Positions 9,166 to 19,250 of a DNA stretch of 64,000 nucleotides are shown piece after piece. The number at the start of each line of letters is the position of its first letter. The stretch's first letter is position 1. Origin of the DNA: Neorhizobium vignae (GTDB lineage: Bacteria; Pseudomonadota; Alphaproteobacteria; Rhizobiales; Rhizobiaceae); NCBI RefSeq assembly GCF_000732195.1, contig NZ_JNNU01000005.1:1-64000 (forward strand). Reading direction: 5' to 3'. Under the pieces are notes generated by a model, which searched no databases, was not told the origin of the DNA, and saw only the letters and a program-made list of their open reading frames with translations. Both the position numbers and the translations under genes were made by a program.

Positions 9166-9201
9166 GAAAAAGAGGCCGGACTTTTCAGGTCCGGCCGCTT
9201 T
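9166..9201. terminator. Bidirectional hairpin between convergent MFS and prfB genes
   Basis: GGCCGGAC (9174-9181) pairs with GTCCGGCC (9189-9196) around a 7-base loop. On the minus strand the stem is followed by CTCTTTTT, so it works best as the prfB terminator. On the plus strand the 3' side reads GCTTTCGTTT and may stop the MFS transcript. Confidence 0.7.
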
Positions 9202-9225
9202 CGTTTGTGATTCTTCCAGGGATCG

Positions 9226-10357
9226 TCAATCGACGTCAGCGACATCCACATCCGGCTTGCCGCTGATGCGATGCGCCAGCGCAGCTTCCATGAATGGATT
9301 GATATCTCCGTCCAGCACGTCGTCCGGCGCAGTGCTGGTCACGCCCGTGCGCAGGTCCTTGACCATCTGGTAGGGCTGCAGAACGTAGGAGCGGATCTGG
9401 TGACCCCAGCCGATATCGGACTTGGAAGCCGCCTCGGCGTTCGCCGCGTCCTCGCGCTTCTTCAACTCCGCTTCGTAGAGCCGCGCACGCAGCATGTCCC
9501 AGGCCTTGGCCTTGTTCTTGTGCTGCGAGCGTTCCTGCTGGCACTGCACCACGATGCCCGACGGAATATGGGTGATGCGCACCGCCGAGTCGGTGGTGTT
9601 GACGTGCTGGCCACCGGCGCCCGACGAACGATAGGTGTCGATGCGGCAATCACTCTCGTTGATCTCGATGTTGATCGAGTCGTCGATGACCGGATAAACC
9701 CAGATCGAGGAGAACGATGTGTGGCGGCGGGCGTTGCTGTCATAAGGCGAGATGCGGACCAGGCGGTGGACACCCGATTCGGTCTTCAGCCAGCCATAGG
9801 CATTGTGGCCCTTGACGAGGATGGTCGCCGACTTGATCCCGGCTTCTTCGCCGTCATGTACTTCCAGAAGCTCGACCTTGAAACGCTGGCGTTCGGCCCA
9901 GCGGGTATACATGCGCAGAAGCATGTTCGCCCAGTCCTGGCTTTCCGTACCGCCGGCGCCGGAATGGACTTCGACATAGGTGTCGTTGCCGTCGGCTTCG
10001 CCCGAAAGCATGGCTTCCACCTGACGTCGACCGGACTCCACCTTCAGCGCCTTCAGCGCCTCTTCGGCTTCCTTGACGATCGCTTCGTCGCCCTCTTCCT
10101 CACCGAGTTCGATGAGTTCGATATTGTCGTTGAGCTGTTGCTCCATGGCCTTGACGCCATTGATGCCGTCGTCGAGTTGCTGGCGCTCGCGCATCAGTTT
10201 CTGAGCCTCGGCGGCATCGTTCCAGAGGTTCGGATCCTCTGACTTGTTGTTCAACCAGTCCAGTCGTCTTACCGCCTGATCCCAGTCAAAGATGCCTCCT
10301 CAGCAGGCTTATGGCCTGCTTGATTTCGTCGACTACATTGATGATTTCCGCACGCAT
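9226..10357 (-). CDS. prfB: Peptide chain release factor 2, with programmed +1 frameshift
   Basis: RF2 releases peptides at UGA and UAA codons. The start is ATG 10357. The first 23 codons end in CTT and then an in-frame TGA (10288-10286). Moving +1 over the T at 10288 continues as [15 protein letters not shown] and joins the long frame, giving 376 residues. The GGQ motif ([10 protein letters not shown]) and the SPF-equivalent region are present. AGGAGG at 10300-10295 lies just before the CTT TGA C slippery site, as in E. coli. Annotating only the downstream frame would truncate the N-terminus by about 34 residues. It follows mrcA on the same strand. Confidence 0.95.
10285..10300 (-). promoter_or_regulatory. 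prfB autoregulatory frameshift signal
   Basis: On the minus strand AGGAGG (10300-10295) is followed by CAT and then CTT TGA C (10291-10285). This is the recoding site by which low RF2 lets the ribosome shift +1 and make more RF2. The internal Shine-Dalgarno, the CTT slip codon and the poor TGA-C stop context are all visible. Confidence 0.93.
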
Positions 10358-10467
10358 GGCGCTTGTCTTCGCTCTTTGTGTTGGGGTTTTAGGTGCCGTG
10401 GACATAGTTGCAGCGAGCCCGGATGTAAAGCCCGGGCCGGCCCGCAAGCCATTCGCGTCCGACAGGA

Positions 10468-12924
10468 TCAGAACAGGCCCGGCATGCCCGAGGTCACAGC
10501 CTGCTGCGCCTGGGGCGAATTGGTGAAGATCTGGTCCTGGGTCATGTATTCGCCGTCGCCGATGACCTGGAAGACGTCGGCCGGGCCGGTGCCCGGCTTG
10601 AAGGCTTCGACGATCGTGTCCGGCTGGCCTTCTCCGGCTGCCATGCCGGTCTTGCGGTTGACAGCGACGAGTTGCATGCCTTCCGGCACATGGAACTTTG
10701 CAGCAGGCGTCAGCTTGGCCGCCTGAGCGAGGAACTCACCGAAAATAGGCGCGGCAAGGCCGCTGCCGGTGCCGGCGCGGCCGAGCGGCGCCGGCGTGTC
10801 GAAGCCGACATAAAGACCAGCGACGAGGTTCGGGGTGAAGCCGACGAACCAGGCGTCCTTTTCGTCATTCGTAGTGCCGGTCTTGCCGGCGACGTCGCGG
10901 TCCTTGACCGGGATCTTGCCGGCTGCCGTACCGCGCTGGACCACGCCCTGCATCATCGACGTAATCTGGTAGGCCGTCATCGGGTCGAGAACCTGCTCGC
11001 GGTTGTCGACGATGCTCGGCTCTTCCTGGTTGGCCCAGTCATTGGCGTTGCAGCCGTCGCACGCGCGCTCCTCGTGGCGGAAGATCGTCTTGCCATAGCG
11101 GTCCTGGATGCGGTCGATGACGGTCGGCTTGATCTGCTTGCCGCCGTTGGCGATGACCGCATAGGCCGAGACCATGCGCATGACCGTCGTCTCGCCGGAA
11201 CCGAGCGACATGGCAAGCACCGGCAGCATCTTGTCGTAGATGCCAAAACGCTCGGCATATTCGGCAACCAGTTCCATGCCCATGTCCTGCGCCAGGCGCA
11301 CGGTCATCTGGTTGCGGGACTTTTCAATGCCAGTGCGCAGTGTCGACGGCCCGCCCGAATCGCCACCGTAGTTTTCCGGCCGCCAGACCTGACCGCCGGA
11401 GACGATCTCGATCGGGGCGTCCAGGATGACCGAGGCCGGGGTATAGCCGTTGTCGAGCGCTGCCGAGTAGACGAAGGGCTTGAACGACGAACCTGGCTGG
11501 CGCATTGCCTGGGTGGCGCGGTTGAATTCCGATTGCGAATACGAGAAGCCGCCGGCCATCGCGACAACACGGCCCGTGTTCGGGTCCATGGCGACCAAAC
11601 CGCCCTGCACCTTCGGCGGCTGGCGCAGCCTGTAGGTCTTGGCCTGCGGATTGATCGGCTCCACATAGACGACGTCGCCCGGCTTCAGCACGCCGTCCGG
11701 CGATTTCGCCGGCTTGCGGGCATTGGTCGAGTCACGATAGGCCCATTTCATGTCGTCGCCGTTGATCGTGCCCATCTCCCGGGCCGCATCGACCTTGCCG
11801 GCCGCATCCGCCGAGGGCTGAAGGCCGATCGTGGCGGACTTTGCCGAAACCTCGGTGACGACGGCGAGCTTCCATTCCGGCACGTCGGAAAGCGACTTCT
11901 GCTTGGCGAGTTCGGGTCCCCAGTCACCGGTCGTGGCGATCTGGGCGACCGGCCCGTGGAAACCGCGGCGCTCGTCATATTCTATCAGGCCGTTCTGCAG
12001 GGCGGCGCGGGCGATGACCTGAAGGTCGGGATCGAGCGAGGTACGGACCGAAAGACCGCCTTCGTAGAGCGCCTTGTCGCCGTAACGCTCGATGATCTGG
12101 CGTCGCACTTCTTCCGAGAAATAATCCGATGCGAAAACATGTGCGCCGGTCCGGCGCTGCTTGACGCCGAGAGGCTGCTTCTTGGCGTCGTCGGCATCGG
12201 CCTGCGTGATGTAGCCGTTCTCGGCCATGCGGTCGACGACCCAGTTGCGGCGCTCGAGCGCCGCCTTTTCGCGGCGGAAGGGATGATAGTTGGCCGGCCC
12301 TTTCGGAAGGGCAGCAAGATAGGCGGCCTCGGCCGTCGTCAGTTCGGTTACCGACTTGTCGAAATAGGTGAGTGCCGCGCCGGCGATGCCGTAGGAATTC
12401 AGGCCGAAGAAAATCTCGTTCAGATAAAGTTCGAGGATCTTGTCCTTCGAATAGGTCTGCTCGATGCGGAAGGAGAGGATCGCTTCCTTGACCTTGCGAT
12501 CGATCGTCTGGTCGGCAGAGAGGAGGAAGTTCTTTGCCACCTGCTGGGTGATCGTCGAAGCACCTTCAGGGCGACGGCCCGAACCCAGGTTCTGGAGGTT
12601 CGAGAGGACGGCGCGCCCAAGACCCGTGATGTCGATGCCGGGATGGCTGTAGAAATTCTTGTCTTCCGCCGAGAGGAAGGCTGCCTTGACGCGATCGGGC
12701 ACTGCCTGGATCGGCAGGAAGAGACGTCGTTCGCGAGCATATTCCGCCATCAGAGCACCGTTGCCTGCATGAACGCGGGTGGCGACCGGCGGCTCGTAGG
12801 AGGCAAGCACCTCGTAGTTCGGCAGGTCCTTGGTCATCCCGGTGAGGTAGATACCCACGCCGGCGGCTACGACCAGAAACAGGACGCAGGCCAATCCAAA
12901 GAGATAACCAATCAATCTTACCAT
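10468..12924 (-). CDS. mrcA: Penicillin-binding protein 1A, bifunctional transglycosylase/transpeptidase
   Basis: 818 residues. It has one N-terminal membrane anchor (about 5-28), then a GT51 glycosyltransferase domain with catalytic Glu87 in SAEDKNFYSHPG. An OB-like insert follows, then the penicillin-binding transpeptidase domain with the active serine in GSSFKPF near 475, KSRN as the SxN motif and KTGTTND near 680. It polymerises and cross-links peptidoglycan from the periplasmic face. It lies downstream of the amidase gene and upstream of prfB on the same strand, a conserved rhizobial order. Confidence 0.95.
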   Translation of the reverse strand: MVRLIGYLFGLACVLFLVVAAGVGIYLTGMTKDLPNYEVLASYEPPVATRVHAGNGALMAEYARERRLFLPIQAVPDRVKAAFLSAEDKNFYSHPGIDITGLGRAVLSNLQNLGSGRRPEGASTITQQVAKNFLLSADQTIDRKVKEAILSFRIEQTYSKDKILELYLNEIFFGLNSYGIAGAALTYFDKSVTELTTAEAAYLAALPKGPANYHPFRREKAALERRNWVVDRMAENGYITQADADDAKKQPLGVKQRRTGAHVFASDYFSEEVRRQIIERYGDKALYEGGLSVRTSLDPDLQVIARAALQNGLIEYDERRGFHGPVAQIATTGDWGPELAKQKSLSDVPEWKLAVVTEVSAKSATIGLQPSADAAGKVDAAREMGTINGDDMKWAYRDSTNARKPAKSPDGVLKPGDVVYVEPINPQAKTYRLRQPPKVQGGLVAMDPNTGRVVAMAGGFSYSQSEFNRATQAMRQPGSSFKPFVYSAALDNGYTPASVILDAPIEIVSGGQVWRPENYGGDSGGPSTLRTGIEKSRNQMTVRLAQDMGMELVAEYAERFGIYDKMLPVLAMSLGSGETTVMRMVSAYAVIANGGKQIKPTVIDRIQDRYGKTIFRHEERACDGCNANDWANQEEPSIVDNREQVLDPMTAYQITSMMQGVVQRGTAAGKIPVKDRDVAGKTGTTNDEKDAWFVGFTPNLVAGLYVGFDTPAPLGRAGTGSGLAAPIFGEFLAQAAKLTPAAKFHVPEGMQLVAVNRKTGMAAGEGQPDTIVEAFKPGTGPADVFQVIGDGEYMTQDQIFTNSPQAQQAVTSGMPGLF

Positions 12925-13180
12925 ATCTGAGCTACCGTTCAGCTTTCATTCGGCGCGTGAAACACACCATCGCATGGTTAGAGGCGTTTTGCACGGTGAT
13001 TGCACCAGCGCAAGGCGAAAGCGGATCGCTCGTCCGCCATCCATTACATCTGGGAGATTATCGAATAACCGCCTGAATGTGAGTAAAATAGGGCTCTTAG
13101 ATCGGATTTCCGGTGCCCGCCTGCCCTCACGCGATATTCCCCGATGCCTGTGGCACTGGCGCCACGCGGCGCGCAGGCAA

Positions 13181-14458
13181 TCAGCCGCCGTTGGCCATCG
13201 CGCGGTCACGATACCGCTTGATGGCGTCGACCATGCGATCGATCACCTTCGACCGCCACGACTCATCCAGCAGCAGCTTTTCATCCTCGACATTGGACAG
13301 GAAGCCAAGCTCGAGGAGCACGGAGGGAATGTCCGGCGCCCGCAGAACCTGGAAGCCCGCATAACGGTGGGGATTGTTGATGAGCCCGATCTGCCCTTCG
13401 AAGGACTGGACGACATTGGTGGCGAGCGCGATCGAAAACGCCTGGGTCTCGCGGCGGGTCAGGTCGAGCAGGATATCGGCGACTTCAGGCGGGCCGCTCT
13501 GGAGCGTATAGCCCGCAAGCTCGTCCGACAGGTTTTCGCGGGTGGCCAGGTTTTCCGCCATGCGGTCGGAGGCCTTGTCGGACAGGGTATAGACGGTCGC
13601 GCCGCGAATGTCCTTCTGACCGAGCGTATCGGCATGCAGGGATACGAAGAGATCGGCGTGGCCCTGGCGGGCGAGCGTCACGCGCTCTGAGAGCGAAAGA
13701 AACGTGTCGTCGTCGCGGGTCAGGACGGCCTTGATACCCTCGACCTTGTTCAATCGCTCCGCAAGCGTCTTGGCGAATGCAAGCGTGATGGTCTTTTCGG
13801 GCGTCTTGGTGCCCGCCCCCGTCGCGCCAGCGTCGATCCCGCCGTGCCCGGCATCGACCGCAACCGTAAAGACATTGTCCTTCTCGGCCATCGCCAGCGC
13901 GTCCGGAGCCGCCGCCGTAGGGGTCGCCCAGTTCTGGGTCTTCACCAGATTGGCAAAAACCTCCTTGGAGGCCATTTCCGCATCCAGGACCAGCCTGTAG
14001 CTACCGTTGTCGTTCGATTGAACCTCGGCGATCGACAGTTTCACCGGCCTCTTGGCGGTGAGCACGATGCGGGCGCTCGCCTCACCCATCGTACCGTAGC
14101 GGATGTCCTTGAAGAGACCCCGCGCGGACAGATCCTCGGCGGGGAAACCGAAGGCGGTCGCCGGCAGGTCGACTATCACCCGTTCCGGCGCAGCGACGTA
14201 ATGGACGGAGAATTCCGGCTTTTTCTCGAACTCGATGACGATCCGGGTGCGCGCCTCGTCGCCGGCGACCCGCGCGCTGAAGGCGAGAAGCGGCGGCTGC
14301 GGCGTAGCGCTGGCGGAACTCAAGGGAAGGGTCGCGGCGAAGGCCAGCAAAAGAAGAACCGCGCAAGCGATTCGCGCAAAAAACCGCCGCCGGCTTCCGC
14401 CGCAGGCCGTCGCTGCGCTTGCCTTCACATCCGCCCTCAAAACGCCACTCGCATTCAA
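13181..14458 (-). CDS. N-acetylmuramoyl-L-alanine amidase, AMIN + Amidase_3 (AmiC-like)
   Basis: 425 residues. After a signal/anchor segment (about 28-50) comes an AMIN domain (about 55-160) that targets the septum or the peptidoglycan. The zinc amidase_3 domain follows, with DAGHGGIDAGATG near 200, the second histidine in FVSLHADT near 273 and the catalytic glutamate in LELGFLSN near 383. It cleaves the bond between MurNAc and the stem peptide during daughter-cell separation. It is upstream of mrcA on the same strand, consistent with a wall-remodelling pair. Confidence 0.92.
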   Translation of the reverse strand: MNASGVLRADVKASAATACGGSRRRFFARIACAVLLLLAFAATLPLSSASATPQPPLLAFSARVAGDEARTRIVIEFEKKPEFSVHYVAAPERVIVDLPATAFGFPAEDLSARGLFKDIRYGTMGEASARIVLTAKRPVKLSIAEVQSNDNGSYRLVLDAEMASKEVFANLVKTQNWATPTAAAPDALAMAEKDNVFTVAVDAGHGGIDAGATGAGTKTPEKTITLAFAKTLAERLNKVEGIKAVLTRDDDTFLSLSERVTLARQGHADLFVSLHADTLGQKDIRGATVYTLSDKASDRMAENLATRENLSDELAGYTLQSGPPEVADILLDLTRRETQAFSIALATNVVQSFEGQIGLINNPHRYAGFQVLRAPDIPSVLLELGFLSNVEDEKLLLDESWRSKVIDRMVDAIKRYRDRAMANGG

Positions 14459-15056
14459 AGCCCCACCGCCTGTCGGGCAACCCGCATCAAAGTGCCCATT
14501 CTAGAAGGCATTTGCACGTCAAAAGATGCGAATCATCCGCCCGTTCCCTGCCATCCATAAGGGGTCTAATTCCATCGAGAATATGGCAAACTTGGCTTTT
14601 CCCTTGCTATTGTGACAGATAAACCATACAACGCCCGTGAGGGTTAAAGTGTTGACGGGATAGTCTGCCGATAGGCTGGCCAGCCTCTTCAGGACCTGGC
14701 GCCGAAGACCGACAGTCATCCGCCGTCGCTACACTTTTTCCTGATACACGATCCAACCGGCGGTGGCCGGAATAATACCGGGTGGCGTGCCACCCACCGC
14801 TCATGCGGAGCACATTCATCGGGCCCATGCGGGCCTATGGTATCGTCATTCTCGTTTGGTTTTTGATGTCGCGGCACAATTTTCAGAACCTGGAGGGACC
14901 GAGGGAGCAACGCTCTCCGTCATCTTTCCGGCTGCCGTCACAACCGCGCCTGACGGGAACATCTTTATCCGGCGCAACGACCGCATTGCATGACGGGCCT
15001 GTCCTCGTGGCAGGCTTTTCTGCATTCTCCCGGCGGCGCCGAGGAGCAGAATTTCA
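14459..15056. other. Long gene-free divergent region between amidase gene and rne
   Basis: About 600 bases with no supported gene; the short frames present lack domains and Shine-Dalgarno sites. It must hold the promoter of the amidase-mrcA-prfB unit and the promoter and leader of rne. The end of the region carries the rne ribosome site (GAGGAG about 9 bases before ATG 15057). RNase E genes elsewhere have long autoregulatory leaders, which may explain the length, but no known leader structure is recognised here. Confidence 0.4.
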
Positions 15057-18035
15057 ATGGCAGACAAAATGCTTATCGACGCGTCTCACGAAGAGGAGAC
15101 GCGCGTAGTTGTCGTTCGCGGTAACCGGATCGAGGAGTTCGATTTCGAATCGCAGCATAAGAAACAGATACGCGGCAATATCTATCTGGCGAAGGTGACG
15201 AGGGTCGAACCCTCACTGCAGGCCGCTTTCGTCGACTACGGCGGGAACCGTCACGGCTTCCTCGCCTTTGCCGAAATCCATCCCGACTATTATCAGATCC
15301 CGCTTGCCGACCGTCAGGCGCTGATGCAGCAGGAAGCCGAGGATCAGCGCAAGATCGCCGAGGCGGAAGCCGCTGATCCGGTGATGGATCTTGCCCACCA
15401 GGAACAGCCGGATATCGGCATTTCCAACCCGGCACCCGCCGCCGAGCCCGCAAGCGAAGCCGGCGCCGAAGCAGCCGAAGCAAGCCCGGTCGAGGCTGTC
15501 GCCGCCGAAGAGGCTGAAAAGCCGAAAGCCAAGCCGCGCCGCAGCCGCGCCCGCAAGAAGCCGGCAGAAGAAGCCGCCGCTCTCGAAGCCGGCGCATCCG
15601 AAGGCGAAGGCGTCCCCTCCTCCGAGAACAATGACGACGACGGTTCCACGCCCGGCGAAATGGCCGCGATGGTCGAGACCGATTCGATCTCGGAAGACGT
15701 CGACGCCCGCCGTGGCGGCCGCAACGACGATTTCGATGACGACGACGATGACGACCACGGCGAGAAGGAAATCATCGAGTCGGTCGGCGCCGAAGACGCC
15801 ATGGAAGAAGTTCCGGACCGCGTCGTGCGCAAGCCGCGCAAGCAGTACCGTATCCAGGAAGTCATCAAGCGCCGCCAGATCCTGCTCGTGCAGGTCGCCA
15901 AGGAAGAGCGCGGCAACAAGGGTGCTGCCCTTACCACCTATCTGTCGCTTGCCGGCCGTTATTCGGTGCTGATGCCCAACACGGCGCGTGGCGGCGGCAT
16001 TTCCCGCAAGATCACCCAGCCTCAGGACCGCAAGCGCCTGAAGGAAATCGCCCGCGAACTCGACGTGCCGCAGGGCATGGGCGTGATCCTGCGCACGGCC
16101 GGTGCGAACCGCACCCGCGTCGAGGTCAAGCGCGACTTCGAATACCTGATGCGCCTTTGGGAAAACGTCCGCACGCTGACACTGAGCTCGACCGCCCCTA
16201 CCCTCGTGTACGAGGAAGGCTCGCTGATCAAGCGCTCTATCCGCGACCTTTATAACAAGGACATTTCCGAGATCATCGTCTCCGGCGAAGAAGGCTATCG
16301 TGAAGCGAAAGACTTCATGAAGATGCTGATGCCGAGCCATGCCAAGGTGGTCCAGCCCTATCGCGACCTGCATCCGATCTTCGCCCGTTCCGGCATCGAG
16401 GCGCAGCTCGACCGCATGCTGCAGCCGCAGGTGACGCTGAAGTCCGGCGGCTACCTGATCATGAACCAGACGGAAGCGCTCGTCGCCATCGACGTCAACT
16501 CCGGCCGTTCGACCCGCGAACACTCGATCGAGGAAACGGCGCTCCAGACCAATCTGGAAGCGGCGGAAGAAGTCGCCCGCCAGCTTCGTCTGCGCGACCT
16601 TGCCGGCCTGATCGTCATCGACTTCATCGACATGGAAGAAAAGCGCAACAACCGCGCCGTCGAGAAGAAGCTGAAGGATTGCCTGAAGAACGACCGGGCC
16701 CGCATCCAGGTCGGCCGCATCTCGCATTTCGGCCTGCTCGAAATGTCGCGCCAGCGCATCCGCGCTTCGGTTCTCGAATCGACGACGCAGATCTGCACCC
16801 ATTGCGGCGGCACCGGTCACGTGCGGTCGCAGTCGTCGGTCGCCCTGCATGTGCTGCGCGGCGTCGAGGAATACCTGCTCAAGAACACCACGCACGACAT
16901 TACCGTGCGCACGACGCCGGAAATCGCGCTCTATCTCCTCAACCACAAGCGCGCCAGCATCGTCGATTACGAGAACCGCTTCGGCGTCTCGATCTTCATC
17001 GAATCGGATGTCAGCATCGGCTCCAGCCATTTCGCGATCGATCGTGGCGAGCCGGTCGAAAACCCGGTCAAGATCGAAAGCCTGATGCAGTTCGCGGCCA
17101 TCCCCGTCGAAGAGGACGATGACGACATCGTCATCGAGGCCGACGAGGACGAAGAAGAAGAGACCGTCGCAGCGGCGGCGCAGCCGGCCACTGCCAATGC
17201 CGAGCGCGCCCAGCAGCAGGGTGACGACCCGAACGGACGCAAGCGCAAGCGCCGCCGGCGTCGTCGCAACCGTGGCGGAGAAAAGGGCGGAGACGCCCAG
17301 ACCGCCCAGGGCGGCAACGACGACATGGCGGATGGCGACGAGGACGGCGATGAAGGCGAGGACGACGTTTCCGAAGCCGGCGAAGCATCCGACGCAACGG
17401 TTGCTGCCGATTCGGACTCGGAAGAAAACCGCCGCAAGCGCCGCCGCCGCGGCAAGCGCGGTGGTCGTCGCAATCGCAACGGTGAGGACGGTCAGGAGCT
17501 GAGCGCTTCGGATGACGGCGAAGCAGCCGACGAAGACGCATCCAGCGAAGACGTCGCAGCAGTGCCGGCGGCAGCCGTAGCGGAAACCTCCGATGAGGTC
17601 GCCGTCGAGGCTGTTCCGGCTCCCGCCGAGGCGGAAGCAGCACCTGGCGGCAAGCCAGAAGCCAAGCCGCGCCGTTCGCGTCGTGGCAAGGCGGCGACGG
17701 CAGTCGACGCACCTGCTGCGGAAGAGGCGGCTGTGGTTGTTCCGGCTCCGGTGGAAACCGTCGTCGAGCAGGTCGAAGCCGCACTCGGCGAAGAGCCGCA
17801 GGCTCCCGAAGCCGCTCCGGTGGAAGCTACTCCTGCCGAAGAAGCTCCCGTCGCAGAGGCCGAGCAGGCCGATAGCGGCGAAGCAAAACCGGCACGGGCC
17901 AACCGCGCATCGAACATCTCCTCCTCCGTCGAGGCAGTGGTGAAGAGTTCCGATCCCGCGGCAGCGCCCGAGACCGAAGGCGATACGTCGAAGCCGAAGA
18001 AAGCCGGCTGGTGGCAGCGCCGCGGCTTCTTCTGA
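15057..18035 (+). CDS. rne: Ribonuclease E
   Basis: 992 residues, the endonuclease core of the RNA degradosome. The N-terminal S1 domain begins at about 38 and is interrupted by an acidic, low-complexity insertion (about 100-260), then resumes at RKQYRIQEVIKRR. The DNase-I-like catalytic region has AIDVNSGRSTR near 480. The zinc-link CTHCGGTGH is near 581. The C-terminal third is disordered, alternating acidic and Arg/Lys-rich blocks (RKRKRRRRRR near 725), and ends in GWWQRRGFF. These are marks of alphaproteobacterial RNase E, whose tail binds partners and RNA. Confidence 0.95.
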   Translation: MADKMLIDASHEEETRVVVVRGNRIEEFDFESQHKKQIRGNIYLAKVTRVEPSLQAAFVDYGGNRHGFLAFAEIHPDYYQIPLADRQALMQQEAEDQRKIAEAEAADPVMDLAHQEQPDIGISNPAPAAEPASEAGAEAAEASPVEAVAAEEAEKPKAKPRRSRARKKPAEEAAALEAGASEGEGVPSSENNDDDGSTPGEMAAMVETDSISEDVDARRGGRNDDFDDDDDDDHGEKEIIESVGAEDAMEEVPDRVVRKPRKQYRIQEVIKRRQILLVQVAKEERGNKGAALTTYLSLAGRYSVLMPNTARGGGISRKITQPQDRKRLKEIARELDVPQGMGVILRTAGANRTRVEVKRDFEYLMRLWENVRTLTLSSTAPTLVYEEGSLIKRSIRDLYNKDISEIIVSGEEGYREAKDFMKMLMPSHAKVVQPYRDLHPIFARSGIEAQLDRMLQPQVTLKSGGYLIMNQTEALVAIDVNSGRSTREHSIEETALQTNLEAAEEVARQLRLRDLAGLIVIDFIDMEEKRNNRAVEKKLKDCLKNDRARIQVGRISHFGLLEMSRQRIRASVLESTTQICTHCGGTGHVRSQSSVALHVLRGVEEYLLKNTTHDITVRTTPEIALYLLNHKRASIVDYENRFGVSIFIESDVSIGSSHFAIDRGEPVENPVKIESLMQFAAIPVEEDDDDIVIEADEDEEEETVAAAAQPATANAERAQQQGDDPNGRKRKRRRRRRNRGGEKGGDAQTAQGGNDDMADGDEDGDEGEDDVSEAGEASDATVAADSDSEENRRKRRRRGKRGGRRNRNGEDGQELSASDDGEAADEDASSEDVAAVPAAAVAETSDEVAVEAVPAPAEAEAAPGGKPEAKPRRSRRGKAATAVDAPAAEEAAVVVPAPVETVVEQVEAALGEEPQAPEAAPVEATPAEEAPVAEAEQADSGEAKPARANRASNISSSVEAVVKSSDPAAAPETEGDTSKPKKAGWWQRRGFF

Positions 18036-18055
18036 GCCGAATGAGAGCCAACGAA

Positions 18056-18085
18056 ACGGCCGCGCAAAACGCGGCCGTTTTTATT
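18056..18085 (+). terminator. Rho-independent terminator after rne
   Basis: AACGGCCGCG (18056-18065) pairs with CGCGGCCGTT (18071-18080) around a CAAAA loop and runs into TTTTTAT. It starts about 20 bases after the rne stop codon. Confidence 0.9.
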
Positions 18086-18340
18086 TCTGCCCTGCCTTGA
18101 ACCTCAGAAACTGAATCAACCGCCTGCCGAAGCGATTCCGAAAACGCGGCTAGCCTGTTGAAATCAGACTCCATTCCAGCAACGGATCCACCTTCCGGCC
18201 AAGCGTCATACGCAGTTGTGAACCGGTGAAAACGGCCTGGACATGATTTTGAGGTTTTTTGGAAAGCCCGACTGGCTTACTTTGGGCACAAACCGCAACA
18301 ATGGTGCGCGGGATTCGTGTGCCTACCCAAGAGGATATGG

Positions 18341-19117
18341 ATGACCCGCCTGTTCAAGACGCCCGTTTTCAGGACATTGGCCGCCGGCTCGATGCTGGCC
18401 CTGGCACTTTCCGCGACCGCCCCGGCTTTCGCCCTGGACGACCAGCAGAAGAAGGAAATGGGCCAATTCATCCGCGAATACCTGCTGCAGAACCCGGAAG
18501 TGCTCGTCGAAGTCCAGAACGCGCTGGAGGCCAAGCAGCAGACCCAGCGCGTCGAGCAGTCGACCAAGGGGATCGCGGACAACAAGCAGGCGATCTTCTC
18601 CTCGCCGACCGACATCACGCTCGGCAATCCGAAGGGCGACGTCACGGTCGTCGAATTCTTCGATTACAATTGCGGCTACTGCAAGCGGGCGCTCTCCGAC
18701 ATGGACGACATCCTTTCCAAGGACAAGAACGTCCGTTTCATCCTCAAGGAGTTCCCGATCCTCGGGCCGGACTCGGTCGCCGCTCACCGTGTGGCCAACG
18801 CAGTGCGACTGGTCGCGCCGGAAAAATATGCGGAATTCCATCGCGAGCTGCTCAGCGGCCGGCCGCACGCTTCGGAAGCGACCGCCATTGCGGTCGCAAG
18901 CGCGCTCGGCATCAAGGAGGCGGCGATCCGCAAGTCGATGGCCGACGAGCCGAACGACGACCTGGTGCGCGACGCCTACCGGCTCGCCAACGCGATCGGC
19001 ATCACCGGCACGCCGACCTATGTCGTCGGCGACGAAGCCGTCTTCGGTGCCGTCGGCCTCGAAACGATCGAGCAGAAGGTCGCCAACGTGCGCGCCTGCG
19101 GCAAGGCGACCTGCTGA
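18341..19117 (+). CDS. DsbA-family periplasmic thiol oxidoreductase (ScsC/Com1-like)
   Basis: 258 residues from ATG 18341, with a signal peptide ending in APAFA near 32. An N-terminal helical segment (about 35-75) precedes the thioredoxin fold, as in ScsC-type proteins, where it drives oligomerisation. The active site is C111-GY-C114, and the cis-proline loop is GTPTYVV near 222. It should oxidise or isomerise disulfides in exported proteins. The last two cysteines (RACGKATC at the C-terminus) are an extra feature. It lies between rne and aroQ with its own upstream gap. Confidence 0.85.
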   Translation: MTRLFKTPVFRTLAAGSMLALALSATAPAFALDDQQKKEMGQFIREYLLQNPEVLVEVQNALEAKQQTQRVEQSTKGIADNKQAIFSSPTDITLGNPKGDVTVVEFFDYNCGYCKRALSDMDDILSKDKNVRFILKEFPILGPDSVAAHRVANAVRLVAPEKYAEFHRELLSGRPHASEATAIAVASALGIKEAAIRKSMADEPNDDLVRDAYRLANAIGITGTPTYVVGDEAVFGAVGLETIEQKVANVRACGKATC

Positions 19118-19250
19118 CAGGGCACCTCTCGACCGACAGATGTTCCATCGCAGTGGACTCGCGGGCTTTCGGCGCGGCGGGGGCTTTCCCTTGCCGCCTC
19201 GGCGGTCTATAGGTGGCCCCTGAATTTTTGCATGGAACAATAGATCAGTG

